Source: Clostridium thailandense (lineage in GTDB: Bacteria; Bacillota; Clostridia; Clostridiales; Clostridiaceae). Taken from it: DNA of 64,000 nt. Position 1 is the stretch's first letter. Each line of letters starts with the position of its first letter. Of this stretch, positions 25,839 to 34,896 are shown in pieces. The stretch spans positions 1 to 64,000 of the forward strand of contig NZ_JAEEGC010000098.1 of NCBI RefSeq assembly GCF_019207025.1. The letters run 5' to 3'. The translations under genes and the position numbers were made by a program. The notes beneath the pieces were generated by a model. The model did no database searches. It saw only the letters and a list, made by a program, of their open reading frames with translations, and was not told the DNA's origin.

Positions 25839-26720
25839 ATGAGTGAAATGACTATAAAAACTCCACAGACTTTAGAAGAGTTGAAGCGCTATATAAGTAA
25901 TGCTGATGACAACACTTATATTTTAGCCGGAGGAACTGATTTTATCATAAAAATGAATAAAAAGAATATATATGAAGGGACTATTATTGATTTAACAGGA
26001 ATTAGCAAGTTAAACTATATAACAAAAGAAGATGACTTTATAAAAATAGGAGCAAATACTACTTTTACAGATATTTCTGAAAGCAGTATAATAAATAGCT
26101 ATGCGACCTGCGTAGCACAGGCAGCATCAATGATTGGATCAACACAAATAAGAAATTGTGCTACTATAGCAGGAAATGTGGCAAACGCTTCGCAAGCAGC
26201 AGATTGTATTCCAGCATTAATATGTCTTAATGCTAAAGCTAAAATAATGAATGGAGAGGGAATATTTATTGAAAAAAGTATAGAGGAATTGGTTTTAGGA
26301 ATAAATAAGAATTCTCTAAAAAAGGATGAAGTTATAGTTGAGATATTAATCCCAATTAGAAACATCAATTATAAATCCGCTTTTTCTAAAATTGGCAGCA
26401 GAAGTTCAGTCACTATATCTAAATTAAACATGGCTGTTAGTTTAAAGCTTGGAAAGGTAATTGAAGAAGTATCCATAGTAATAGGTTCTCTTGGAGAAAA
26501 GGCCTTTCATTCTACTATATGCGAAGAAATTCTTGTCAATAAAGAAGTAAATACAGAGCTTTTTGAAAGTTTTAAAGAGAAACTTAAATATCAGGTTGAT
26601 TTAGCTATACCAAATAGAAAGTCTAAAGAATATAAAAGAGAAGCCATTCTAGGAATCTGTGATGAAATTATTGGAAAGTTATTTGAAAGTTCTATAGGAG
26701 GTAATAGCCGTGATAGATAA
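25839..26720 (+). CDS. FAD-binding subunit of a molybdenum hydroxylase
   Basis: The 293 residues fit the FAD_binding_5 and CO-dehydrogenase-flavoprotein C-terminal domains. ILAGGTDFIIKMN (about 29-41) is the FAD pyrophosphate-binding loop, and IGSTQIRNCATIAGNVANAS (about 100-119) is the second conserved flavin loop. It takes electrons from the [2Fe-2S] subunit and passes them to NAD or another acceptor. It starts 3 bases after the small subunit and overlaps the large one by 11 bases. Confidence 0.93.
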   Translation: MSEMTIKTPQTLEELKRYISNADDNTYILAGGTDFIIKMNKKNIYEGTIIDLTGISKLNYITKEDDFIKIGANTTFTDISESSIINSYATCVAQAASMIGSTQIRNCATIAGNVANASQAADCIPALICLNAKAKIMNGEGIFIEKSIEELVLGINKNSLKKDEVIVEILIPIRNINYKSAFSKIGSRSSVTISKLNMAVSLKLGKVIEEVSIVIGSLGEKAFHSTICEEILVNKEVNTELFESFKEKLKYQVDLAIPNRKSKEYKREAILGICDEIIGKLFESSIGGNSRDR

Positions 26721-28977
26721 CTATAAGTATATCGGTAAATATGTGCCTATGCAGGATATTGTGGAAAAGGTTACTGGAAAATTGAAGTATGTTGCGGACA
26801 TGAAATTACATGGTATGCTCTATGGAAGGTTTCTTTTAAGCAGCGTAGCTCATGGAATAATTGAGGATATAGATCCATCAGAAGCAGAAAAATTAGAAGG
26901 CGTTGAGGCGGTATTTACATATAAGAATACACCTAATATTAAGTATAACTCTCATAGATGGTATGAGGGACATAGAGTGCCAGAAGATGAAACTATGTTT
27001 ACAAGTAAAGCTAGATTTGTAGGAGATAAAATTGCAGCAGTTGTAGCTAGAGATTTAAAAACAGCTGACGAGGCTTTAGGATTAATTAAAGTAAAATACA
27101 AAGAATTAGCTGCAGTGATTGATCCGAAAGAAGCTTTAAAGGAGAATTCTCCTAAAGTACATGAAGATACAAATTTGATTTTTTCAAAGGAAATGAAATA
27201 TGGAGACTGTGATTTAGAATTCAGTAAATCGGAATATGTAGTAGAAGACACTGTTACTACTCAGAAAGTTCATCATGCTGCTATTGAACCACATGTTTGT
27301 TTATCAAGTATAGATGAATTTAACAATATTGTGGTATGGTCGCCTTGTCAAGAAATTTTTCAAACTCAGCTTATTGTTGCTCAAGCTTTAGGAATCCCTA
27401 AGAGCAAAGTGAGAATTATAAAAACAGCTATGGGAGGATCCTTTGGTGGGAAAACTCATCCTGTTTTAGAACCAATCAGTGCATATGCTTCTTTAGTTTT
27501 AAGGAAGCCAGTTCAATTTTTACTAGACAGAAGCCAATCAATAATAGGAACAAGAACAAGACATAATATGATTGGAAAGGTCAAAACTGTGCTGAATAAA
27601 GAAGGTATTATCCTATCAAGAGATATCGATGTATTAGTTGATACGGGAGCCTATCTTACTAATGGAATTGCTATAGCAATGGCTATGGGTAAAAAAACAA
27701 GTAGATTGTATAGGATAAAAAATCAAAGATATAATGTAAAAGTTGTATATACTAATACGCCTATAGGAGGTCCATGCAGAGGATATGGTTCACCGCAAAT
27801 ACATGCCATAACAGAAATTAATATAGATAATGCTGCAAGAAAGCTAGATATGGATCCGGTAGAGCTTAGACTTAAAAATCTTCTTAAACCATATGAAAAG
27901 GATCTAGGCGGTGGAACAGATATTGGAAATGGTAGAGCTATTGATTGTGTTAAGATTGGAGTACAAGCTTTTAATTGGGAAAAAAGATGGCCGCAGATAT
28001 CGACGGATGGCAGATATGTGAGAGGCGTTGGAATGGCCGCTGTAACACATGGTAATGGATATTTTGGAGCATATCCTGAATTTTCAACGGTATATGTAAG
28101 AATGGATGTAGATGGACATATACTTTTAAAGGAAACTGTGCATGATCTAGGTTGTGGAACCGTTATAACTATGAAACAAATTGCAGCAGAGGTGCTAAGT
28201 ATTGATATTGATAAAATTTACGCAACAGAAGGAGACACCTTTGTTACTCCATATGATTCCGGAGGTACGCAAGCTAGCAGAGTAACTTATGTTTGTGGTG
28301 CCGCAGTTAAAAGAGCCTGTGAATTACTGGTAGAAAAAATTATTAGTTATTGTGCTTTAATATTTAAATGTGGAGTAGACAAAGTTGCAATGGAGAATGA
28401 AAAACTTTGGTGTAAAGATAAGCCTGACTACAAATTTACTTATGCAGAAGCAGCAACTTTAATCGAAAATAATTATAGTAATGGATTAGAGGTTATGAAT
28501 ACATACAATGCTCAATCTAATCCAGCTGTATATGCAGCAGATTTTGTGGAGGTTGAAGTTGACACAGAGACTGGTTTAGTGAGAGTTACGGATTTGCTTG
28601 CAGTACATGATATAGGAAGAGCTATAAATAAAACCTTGGTAGAGGGGCAAATACAAGGTGGAGCACAAATGGGTATAGGATATGCTCTTACAGAGGAGAT
28701 AGATATTGACAACAAAGGAAGAATAAAGTCTAATACCTTCAGCAAATATCATCTAGTAAATGCGCCAGATATGCCGAAAATTAAAACTATCCTCATAGAA
28801 GAAGGGGATGAAAATGGACCTTATGGAGCTAAAAGTGTAGGTGAAATTGCAACTAATGGAATAGCCCCGGCAATTATAAATGCAATAAATCATACCTTGG
28901 GAGTTAACATAACTACAATGCCAGCAACTCCTGAAAGAATAATTAGAGCTTTAAAAGAGAAAAAAGACAAATTCTAA
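26710..28977 (+). CDS. Molybdopterin-binding catalytic subunit, xanthine-dehydrogenase family
   Basis: A 755-residue large subunit. It begins with the hammerhead domain (YIGKYVPMQDIVEKVTGKLKYVADM). Molybdopterin motifs are GGSFGGKTHP (about 238-247) and PCRGYGSPQ (about 355), and the C-terminal GPYGAKSVGEIA carries the catalytic glutamate that activates water. The family hydroxylates heteroaromatic carbons such as purines, nicotinate or imidazoles, using cytosine-type or plain molybdopterin cofactor. Substrate cannot be read here. Context with the lyase homologue suggests an imidazole or thioimidazole intermediate; a purine is the conservative alternative. No XdhC/MobA-type maturation gene is in the window. 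Start GTG behind AGGAGG. Confidence 0.92.
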   Translation: MIDNYKYIGKYVPMQDIVEKVTGKLKYVADMKLHGMLYGRFLLSSVAHGIIEDIDPSEAEKLEGVEAVFTYKNTPNIKYNSHRWYEGHRVPEDETMFTSKARFVGDKIAAVVARDLKTADEALGLIKVKYKELAAVIDPKEALKENSPKVHEDTNLIFSKEMKYGDCDLEFSKSEYVVEDTVTTQKVHHAAIEPHVCLSSIDEFNNIVVWSPCQEIFQTQLIVAQALGIPKSKVRIIKTAMGGSFGGKTHPVLEPISAYASLVLRKPVQFLLDRSQSIIGTRTRHNMIGKVKTVLNKEGIILSRDIDVLVDTGAYLTNGIAIAMAMGKKTSRLYRIKNQRYNVKVVYTNTPIGGPCRGYGSPQIHAITEINIDNAARKLDMDPVELRLKNLLKPYEKDLGGGTDIGNGRAIDCVKIGVQAFNWEKRWPQISTDGRYVRGVGMAAVTHGNGYFGAYPEFSTVYVRMDVDGHILLKETVHDLGCGTVITMKQIAAEVLSIDIDKIYATEGDTFVTPYDSGGTQASRVTYVCGAAVKRACELLVEKIISYCALIFKCGVDKVAMENEKLWCKDKPDYKFTYAEAATLIENNYSNGLEVMNTYNAQSNPAVYAADFVEVEVDTETGLVRVTDLLAVHDIGRAINKTLVEGQIQGGAQMGIGYALTEEIDIDNKGRIKSNTFSKYHLVNAPDMPKIKTILIEEGDENGPYGAKSVGEIATNGIAPAIINAINHTLGVNITTMPATPERIIRALKEKKDKF

Positions 28978-29004
28978 TAAAGTAAATATAAAAAACTCAT
29001 AAAT

Positions 29005-29042
29005 AAGGAGCTGGTAAGTTTCATACTTATCAGCTCCTTTAT
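29005..29042. terminator. Bidirectional intrinsic terminator
   Basis: AAGGAGCTGGTAAGT pairs with ACTTATCAGCTCCTT, with A-rich and T-rich flanks on the two sides. It separates the hydroxylase operon from the convergent response regulator gene. Confidence 0.88.
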
Positions 29043-29058
29043 CTATGCTTAAAATTAT

Positions 29059-29811
29059 TTATAAATCTAAAGGATAGATCCTTTGTGCAGACCTATATTT
29101 GTGAGGTGATATTCCTTCATATTTTGTAAAAACTTTAGTAAAGTAAGTAGGATCTATATAACCAACAGCTAAAGATATTCCACTTATGCTTCTATCGGTA
29201 GAGGATAACAATTTTTTTGCTTCTTTAATACGAGTTTTAGAGACATATTCTGTAAAATTTAAGCCAGTATGGTTTTTAAAATATCTACTAAAATATTGAG
29301 GATTTAAATGTATATATTCGGATACTACTTCCAGAGTTATATTCTTACTAAAATTTTTGTTTATATATTTTATTGCTTTGTAAATAGGATTTTTGTCGGA
29401 AGATATATCAATTGAATTATTAGAATTCATATTATCATGCTTTAATAGAGAGAGAATTTTATTAATTGACTCATTTAATTCTTTGGGTTTTGCTGGTTTT
29501 AGAATATAGTCAACTACCCCAAGTTTAATAGCGTTTTGTGCAAAGCTAAAGTTATCGTAAGCTGTCAATATGATAGTTTTTACACCTGGAAGAAACTGAA
29601 CAATAGATTTTTGTGCTTCTAAGCCGCTTTTTTCTGGCATTTTGATATCCATTAGAATTATATGAGGTTTATGTTTTTGAGATAAAGCAACAGCTTCCTC
29701 TCCTGTTGTCGCTTCATCGACTATGTTAATATTAGCAAAACTTTTTTTCAGTATAAATCTCATAGCTTTACGTTCAAAAGCTTCGTCGTCAGCAATTAAT
29801 AGCTTGTACAT
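29059..29811 (-). CDS. AraC-type response regulator of the microcompartment locus
   Basis: An N-terminal receiver (about 1-120) has D9/D10 in LIADDE, the phospho-acceptor in HIILMDIKMPEKSG, and LKPAKP. The C-terminal 100 residues are an AraC/XylS DNA-binding domain with two helix-turn-helix motifs (LEVVSEYIHLNPQYFSRYFK and ISLAVGYIDPTYFTKVFTK). Length 250. The start is the ATG at 29811 behind GGGAGGTG. Its kinase gene lies 26 bases upstream on the same strand. Both face away from the pdu operon, so this protein most likely binds the shared 288-base intergenic region and activates the operon. Confidence 0.92.
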   Translation of the reverse strand: MYKLLIADDEAFERKAMRFILKKSFANINIVDEATTGEEAVALSQKHKPHIILMDIKMPEKSGLEAQKSIVQFLPGVKTIILTAYDNFSFAQNAIKLGVVDYILKPAKPKELNESINKILSLLKHDNMNSNNSIDISSDKNPIYKAIKYINKNFSKNITLEVVSEYIHLNPQYFSRYFKNHTGLNFTEYVSKTRIKEAKKLLSSTDRSISGISLAVGYIDPTYFTKVFTKYEGISPHKYRSAQRIYPLDL

Positions 29812-29837
29812 AATTTTAAACACCTCCCTAATAGCTT

Positions 29838-31049
29838 TTAATAAATAGGTGGTACCTTAACATATACGGTGGTTCCTGAATGAGGAGAACTTTCAATTTT
29901 AATGCCAAATTCATCGCCAAAATAATAAACTAGTCTATCTTGAACAATTTTCAAGCCAATGCCACCACTATTACCAGAAGAATTTATACTACCTAGCAGC
30001 ATGTCTAACTTTTCTTTACTCATACCTACGCCATTATCAGTTATTTTAATTAGAACAGATTTATCAGGTAAGATTTCTCCAACAACATTGATTTTACCAG
30101 GATTATTTTGAGGTTCTAGTCCATGGATGATAGCGTTTTCTATAAGGGGCTGCAGAGTCATAGATGGAATTTTATACTTTAATATTTTATCTGGAATCTT
30201 TATATCATAACTAAGTTTGTCACTGTATCTTGTTATCTGAATAAATAAATACTTTTGTATGTTTTCTAATTCAACACCAATTTCAACCATATCCTCTGAA
30301 TTTTTTATACTGTACCTTAGTATATCAGATAGGGAATATATGAGTTCCGCAGTCTTTTCGGAGTCTTCCATAAGTGCCATACCTGCAATTGTATTTAAAG
30401 TATTAAATAAAAAGTGAGGATTAACTTGAGATTGGATGGATTTAATCTGAGTATCTTTAACTAACTGCTGAAATTTCATTTTTTCTTTAGTTTCTTTAAG
30501 TAGTTCAGCATGAGTTACATTAGCAACACCCATTTCTGCAATGTAATTAGCAAACATAGAGAGAAAATCTGCAGAATCTATTATTTTATTACGTTTAATA
30601 GATTTTATTTCATTAAGTGCAGCTTTAAGGTCTTCAATAGGGATATCTAATTCTATAGATAATTTTTTTAAGTTGACAAGACTTCTGGTTTTATGTTCTT
30701 CTATGACCACTTGTCCACAAAGCATGGCACCAAGATAAACATTATTTACAATGATTGGAGCTGTTAAGTCCGTAAGACCTGCATGGCAGGTGTAAACTAT
30801 AGGTTTTTTTAGAAGCATAGATTTTAGACCTCCTTCAGCATCACAATTACTGCATCTTCTATAACCCTCTTTAGTAGTTCTAAGTAAGTTGCAAAATTTT
30901 GTAAAATTACTTGGGGCGGTTATAGGTGTACCAAACCTATCAACGGTTACTGCGGATAGGTTAGTCATCTTGGAAAACTTATCTTGAATGTCTTGAAGAG
31001 AATATATATCTATAATTTCACTTAATGTGTATTCTTTTGAATCATTCAT
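29838..31049 (-). CDS. PocR-domain histidine kinase
   Basis: The N-terminal 180 residues form a PocR ligand-binding domain (SLQDIQDKFSKMTNLSAVTVD, then C-x-C-type RCSNC and VYTCHAGLTDLTAPIIVNN). A coiled segment leads to a LytS-like His_kinase domain with QSQVNPHFLFNTLNTIAG and a HATPase domain (LIENAIIHGLEPQ, DNGVGM, GGIGLKIV). There is no membrane segment, so it senses a cytoplasmic ligand, probably 1,2-propanediol or glycerol. In enteric bacteria PocR itself carries the AraC domain; here the sensor and DNA-binding parts are split into a kinase and a response regulator. The start is the ATG at 31049 behind GAGGTG, giving 403 residues. Confidence 0.92.
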   Translation of the reverse strand: MNDSKEYTLSEIIDIYSLQDIQDKFSKMTNLSAVTVDRFGTPITAPSNFTKFCNLLRTTKEGYRRCSNCDAEGGLKSMLLKKPIVYTCHAGLTDLTAPIIVNNVYLGAMLCGQVVIEEHKTRSLVNLKKLSIELDIPIEDLKAALNEIKSIKRNKIIDSADFLSMFANYIAEMGVANVTHAELLKETKEKMKFQQLVKDTQIKSIQSQVNPHFLFNTLNTIAGMALMEDSEKTAELIYSLSDILRYSIKNSEDMVEIGVELENIQKYLFIQITRYSDKLSYDIKIPDKILKYKIPSMTLQPLIENAIIHGLEPQNNPGKINVVGEILPDKSVLIKITDNGVGMSKEKLDMLLGSINSSGNSGGIGLKIVQDRLVYYFGDEFGIKIESSPHSGTTVYVKVPPIY

Positions 31050-31253
31050 AAACACCTCATTAGTTATCAGCATAAATAAAAAGATTTTCTTACAAATAAT
31101 TATAACAATATGTGGTTAAAGAAATCAATTAAAAGCATACCTTAAAAAATGACTATATTTACAATGGTTACAGTAGATAATGTAAAGAAAATACATAAAG
31201 TAGTCTAAAAATTACAAATTTAAGAGGTGAATATAAACATTAAATTAAACAAA

Positions 31254-31289
31254 ATATTGCAAAAATTCTATTAAATATTCATATAAAAT
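31254..31289 (+). promoter_or_regulatory. Candidate operator and promoter of the pdu operon
   Basis: The 288 bases between the divergent kinase and pduA genes hold no gene. ATATTGCAA at 31254 and ATATTCATA at 31275 begin 21 bases apart, two helical turns, like the ATATTGCGA pair before the PocR chemoreceptor at 47392. A TAAAAT at 31284 could be a -10. The -35 is poor, as expected for an activated promoter. Confidence 0.35.
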
Positions 31290-31337
31290 AGAAACATAAA
31301 CGTTATTTTAAATATTTAATATTTTTGGAGGTGTCTT

Positions 31338-31619
31338 ATGGGACAAGAAGCTTTAGGAATGATAGAAACAAAAGGATTAGTTGCTGCAATTGAAGCTGCT
31401 GATTCAATGGTTAAGGCTGCAAACGTTGCATTAATAGGCTATGAAAAAATAGGGTCAGGACTTGTAACTGTTATGGTTAGGGGAGATGTAGGAGCAGTAA
31501 AAGCTGCTACAGATGCAGGTGCTGCATCAGCTAAGAGAGTTGGAGAAGTTATATCTATACATGTTATTCCAAGACCACATACAGATGTTGAAAAATTATT
31601 ACCTAAATTAGCTGAATAA
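31338..31619 (+). CDS. pduA: BMC-H shell protein (PduA/PduJ type)
   Basis: A 93-residue single-domain shell protein with the BMC signatures [26 protein letters not shown] and [20 protein letters not shown]. It forms hexamers that tile the microcompartment facets; the pore conducts small diols and aldehydes. It is the first gene of the operon, with TTTTGGAGG before the ATG. It is the only single-domain BMC-H gene of this plain type in the window, although many pdu operons carry two (pduA and pduJ). Confidence 0.95.
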   Translation: MGQEALGMIETKGLVAAIEAADSMVKAANVALIGYEKIGSGLVTVMVRGDVGAVKAATDAGAASAKRVGEVISIHVIPRPHTDVEKLLPKLAE

Positions 31620-31639
31620 TGAAATTGTGAGGTAGTAAC

Positions 31640-32521
31640 ATGGATAATGCATTAATTGAAAAGGTTTTATCAGAATTAGGTAGCAAAATAAACTTACAGA
31701 ATATAGATAAAGACATGATGAGTAAAATCATCCAATCAGCAGCAGAAAAGATAATACAAAGTGAAGCTGCTAGTTTAAGTGAAAAAAATATTGTGATAGA
31801 AGAAAAAAGGGAGGTAGTAACGATGAGTGCACCGTCAGCAATAACAGAATACGTAGGAGCTGCAAGAGGAGACACCGTTGGTTTAGTTATAGCTAATGTA
31901 GATTATTATTTACATGAAAAAATGGGATTAGATAAAAAATATCGTTCTATAGGAATAATTAGTTCAAGAACTGGAGCAGGTCCACAAATTATGGCGGCAG
32001 ATGAAGCTGTAAAAGCTACTAATACAGAAGTAGTAACTATCGAAATGGCAAGAGATACAAAGGGTGGAGCAGGTCATGGTTCATTGATTATACTAGCAGC
32101 TGAGGATGTATCGGATGCTAGAAGAGCCGTAGAAGTAGCTCTAAAAGAATTAGATAGAACTTTTGGAGATGTATATGGATGTGATGTTGGGCATCTTGAA
32201 CTTCAATATACAGCAAGAGCAAGCTTGGCTTTAGAAAAAGCTTTTGGAGCTCCGCTTGGAAAAGCTTTTGGAATAATTGTAGGAGCTCCAGCAGGAATTG
32301 GTGTAGTAATGGCAGATACAGCTATGAAAACTGCAAATGTTGAAATGGTAACTTATGCAAGTCCAGGAGCAGGTACAGCACACTCAAATGAGGTTATTAT
32401 AACAATCACAGGAGATTCTGGTGCCGTTAGACAATCAGTAATTGCTGCTAGAGAAGTTGGAATGTCAATTTTGAGGTCGATGGGACAAGATCCTAAGACA
32501 GATACTCAACCATATATTTAA
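31640..32521 (+). CDS. pduB: BMC-T shell protein PduB, with internal start for PduB'
   Basis: The 293 residues comprise a 61-residue N-terminal extension and two tandem BMC domains that make a trimeric pseudohexamer. The extension starts with an amphipathic helix (NALIEKVLSELGSKI), like the cargo-binding peptide of PduB in Salmonella. Inside the gene GGGAGGT lies just before an ATG at 31823 (codon 62), where the shell domain begins (MSAPSAITEYVGAARGDT). This matches the PduB/PduB' overlapping products of other organisms. It starts 20 bases after pduA. Confidence 0.94.
   Translation: MDNALIEKVLSELGSKINLQNIDKDMMSKIIQSAAEKIIQSEAASLSEKNIVIEEKREVVTMSAPSAITEYVGAARGDTVGLVIANVDYYLHEKMGLDKKYRSIGIISSRTGAGPQIMAADEAVKATNTEVVTIEMARDTKGGAGHGSLIILAAEDVSDARRAVEVALKELDRTFGDVYGCDVGHLELQYTARASLALEKAFGAPLGKAFGIIVGAPAGIGVVMADTAMKTANVEMVTYASPGAGTAHSNEVIITITGDSGAVRQSVIAAREVGMSILRSMGQDPKTDTQPYI
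31811..31825 (+). promoter_or_regulatory. Internal ribosome site and start for PduB'
   Basis: GGGAGGT at 31810-31816 is followed by an in-frame ATG at 31823. The spacing is good, and the ribosome site is stronger than that of the full-length start. Two products, about 293 and 232 residues, are expected. Confidence 0.7.
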
Positions 32522-32537
32522 CAGGGGTGGTGTTACA

Positions 32538-34202
32538 GTGAAAAGATCTAAAAGATTTGAAATATTAGAAAACAGACCAGTTCATAATGATGGATTCGTT
32601 AAAGAATGGCCAGAAGTTGGATTAATAGCAATAGGAAGTCCAAATGATCCAATTTCAAGTATTAAAGTGGAAAATGGAAAAATAGTTGAAATGGATGGAA
32701 AAAAGAGAGATGAGTTCGACTTTATTGATAGTTTCTTAGCTGATCATGCTATTAATATAGAAAACGCTGAAAAGGCTATGGCAATAGACTCTTTAAGCAT
32801 AGCTAGAATGTTAACAGATATAAATGTTTCAAGAGATGAGATAGTTAAGATAACTACTGCTTTAACACCGGCAAAACTTGTTGAAGTAGTTGATCAATTG
32901 AACGTAGTTGAAATGATGATGGCTCTTCAAAAAATGAGAGCTAGAAAAGTTCCATCAAATCAATGTCACGTTACTAATGTACGTGATAACCCAGTTCAGA
33001 TCGCTGCAGATGCCGCTGAATCAGCTCTAAGAGGCTTTGATGAAATGGAAACAACAGTAGGTATAGTAAGATATGCTCCTTTCAATGCATTAGCAATTAT
33101 GGTAGGTGGACAGGTTGGTAGACCAGGAATACTAACTCAATGTTCTCTAGAAGAAGCTACTGAGCTTAAGCTAGGTATGCTTGGATATACTGCTTATGCA
33201 GAAACTATATCTGTTTATGGAACTGAAAACGTATTTGTTGATGGTGATGATACTCCTTATTCAAAGGCTTTCTTAGCATCAGCTTATGCATCACGTGGTC
33301 TTAAGATGAGATTTACATCTGGTACTGGTTCAGAGGTTCAAATGGGATATGCTGAAGGAAAATCAATGCTTTACTTAGAAGCAAGATGCATAATGATAAC
33401 TAAAGGTGCAGGATCTCAAGGCTTACAAAATGGTTCGGTTAGTTGTATAGGTGTTCCAGCTGCAGTACCAGGCGGTATAAGAGCAGTACTTGGTGAAAAC
33501 TTAATAACTACAATGTTAGATTTAGAAGTTGCTTCAAGTAATGACCAAACTTTCACTCACTCTGATATAAGAAGAACTGCAAGAACAATGATGCAATTCT
33601 TACCAGGAACTGACTTTATATGTTCAGGATATAGTTGTACACCAAACTATGATAACATGTTTGCAGGTTCAAACTGGGATGCTGAGGATTATGATGATTG
33701 GCTAATTATGCAAAGAGACTTAAAAGTAGATGCAGGTCTTGTTCCAGTAAAAGAGGAAGATGTAGTAGCTATCAGAAATAAGGCAGCCAAAGCAATTCAA
33801 GCAGTATTTAGAGAATTAGGCTTACCAGCTATTACTGACGAAGAAGTTGAAGCAGCAACTTACGCTCATGGTAGCAAAGATATGCCTGCTAGAAATGTAG
33901 TAGAAGATTTAAAGTCCGCTCAAGAATTGTTAACACGTGGTATTACAGGGCTTGATATAGTTAAAGCACTTCATAAAGGTGGAATGGCTGATATTGCTGA
34001 AAGAGTTCTAAACTTGTTAAAACAAAGAATAGTAGGAGACTACCTACATACATCTGCTATCTTTGATGAAAATTATAATGTTATAAGTGCTGTTAACAAT
34101 GTTAATGACTATATGGGACCTGGAACAGGATATAGACTTGAAGGTGAGAAATGGGAGAAAATTAAGAACATAACTCACGCCCTAGATCCTGACAAAATGT
34201 AA
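32538..34202 (+). CDS. pduC: B12-dependent diol/glycerol dehydratase, large subunit
   Basis: A 554-residue alpha subunit matching diol dehydratase from the first residues (KRSKRFEILENRPVHNDGFVKEWPEVGLIA) through the TIM-barrel core (MRARKVPSNQCHVTNVRDNPVQIAADAAE, QVGRPGILTQC, SVSCIGVPAAVPGGIRAV). It converts 1,2-propanediol to propionaldehyde, or glycerol to 3-hydroxypropionaldehyde, by adenosylcobalamin radical chemistry inside the compartment. Start GTG at 32538 behind GGGGTGGTG. Together with pduD and pduE it forms the holoenzyme. The pduL/pduP companions favour propanediol, but sequence alone does not separate the two substrates. Confidence 0.97.
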   Translation: MKRSKRFEILENRPVHNDGFVKEWPEVGLIAIGSPNDPISSIKVENGKIVEMDGKKRDEFDFIDSFLADHAINIENAEKAMAIDSLSIARMLTDINVSRDEIVKITTALTPAKLVEVVDQLNVVEMMMALQKMRARKVPSNQCHVTNVRDNPVQIAADAAESALRGFDEMETTVGIVRYAPFNALAIMVGGQVGRPGILTQCSLEEATELKLGMLGYTAYAETISVYGTENVFVDGDDTPYSKAFLASAYASRGLKMRFTSGTGSEVQMGYAEGKSMLYLEARCIMITKGAGSQGLQNGSVSCIGVPAAVPGGIRAVLGENLITTMLDLEVASSNDQTFTHSDIRRTARTMMQFLPGTDFICSGYSCTPNYDNMFAGSNWDAEDYDDWLIMQRDLKVDAGLVPVKEEDVVAIRNKAAKAIQAVFRELGLPAITDEEVEAATYAHGSKDMPARNVVEDLKSAQELLTRGITGLDIVKALHKGGMADIAERVLNLLKQRIVGDYLHTSAIFDENYNVISAVNNVNDYMGPGTGYRLEGEKWEKIKNITHALDPDKM

Positions 34203-34217
34203 AGGAGTGATTGATAT

Positions 34218-34886
34218 ATGGTAAATTCAGTGTCTAATGAAGAACTAATAGAGTTAATAACCAAACAGGTTTTAAGCCAATTAACAGCTGGCATAAATTC
34301 AAGTGATACTAAAACTAATGCTGCACCTGCAAGAGTTGGCAGGATGAGATTAGAAGAAGTTGGTACTGCTGAAGTTGGAAAAAGAAGCGATGAAGTTGTT
34401 GTAGCTGTAGGACCAGCCTTTGGAAAAACTCAAACTGAAACAATAGTTGGAATACCTCATGATGATGTATTAAGAGAAGTTCTAGCAGGTATAGAAGAAG
34501 AAGGTATGGTTCCAAGAGTAGTAAGATCGTTACGTACGTCAGACGTATCTTTTATGGCTAATAATGCTGCTAAGCTAAGTGGATCAGGTATAGGCATAGG
34601 AATACAGTCTAAGGGTACTACAGTTATACATCAAAAAGACCTAGAGCCATTAAATAATCTTGAATTATTCCCACAATGCCCATTAATTGACAGAGAAACT
34701 TTTAGAGCCATAGGCAAAAATGCTGCTAAATATGCTAAGGGTGAATCACCAGATCCAGTGCCTGTTAAGAATGATCAAATGGCTAGACCTAGATATCAAG
34801 CTAAGTCAGCGGTACTTCATATAAAAGAAACAGAACATGTAGTGCCAAATGCTAAGCCTATAGAATTAAAAGTAGTTTTCGAATAG
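34218..34886 (+). CDS. pduD: Diol dehydratase medium subunit
   Basis: The 222 residues match PduD. The first 20 form an amphipathic helix ([16 protein letters not shown]), the known encapsulation signal of this subunit. A variable linker is followed by the conserved core ([36 protein letters not shown] and [19 protein letters not shown]). It binds cobalamin at the interface with PduC. Gene spacing is 15 bases after pduC and 10 bases before pduE. Confidence 0.97.
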   Translation: MVNSVSNEELIELITKQVLSQLTAGINSSDTKTNAAPARVGRMRLEEVGTAEVGKRSDEVVVAVGPAFGKTQTETIVGIPHDDVLREVLAGIEEEGMVPRVVRSLRTSDVSFMANNAAKLSGSGIGIGIQSKGTTVIHQKDLEPLNNLELFPQCPLIDRETFRAIGKNAAKYAKGESPDPVPVKNDQMARPRYQAKSAVLHIKETEHVVPNAKPIELKVVFE

Positions 34887-34896
34887 GGGTGAAGTT

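Noticed and set aside
31050..31337. Cobalamin riboswitch before the pdu operon
   Set aside because: No B12-box consensus or aptamer-like helices are present; the region is AT-rich with short repeats only.
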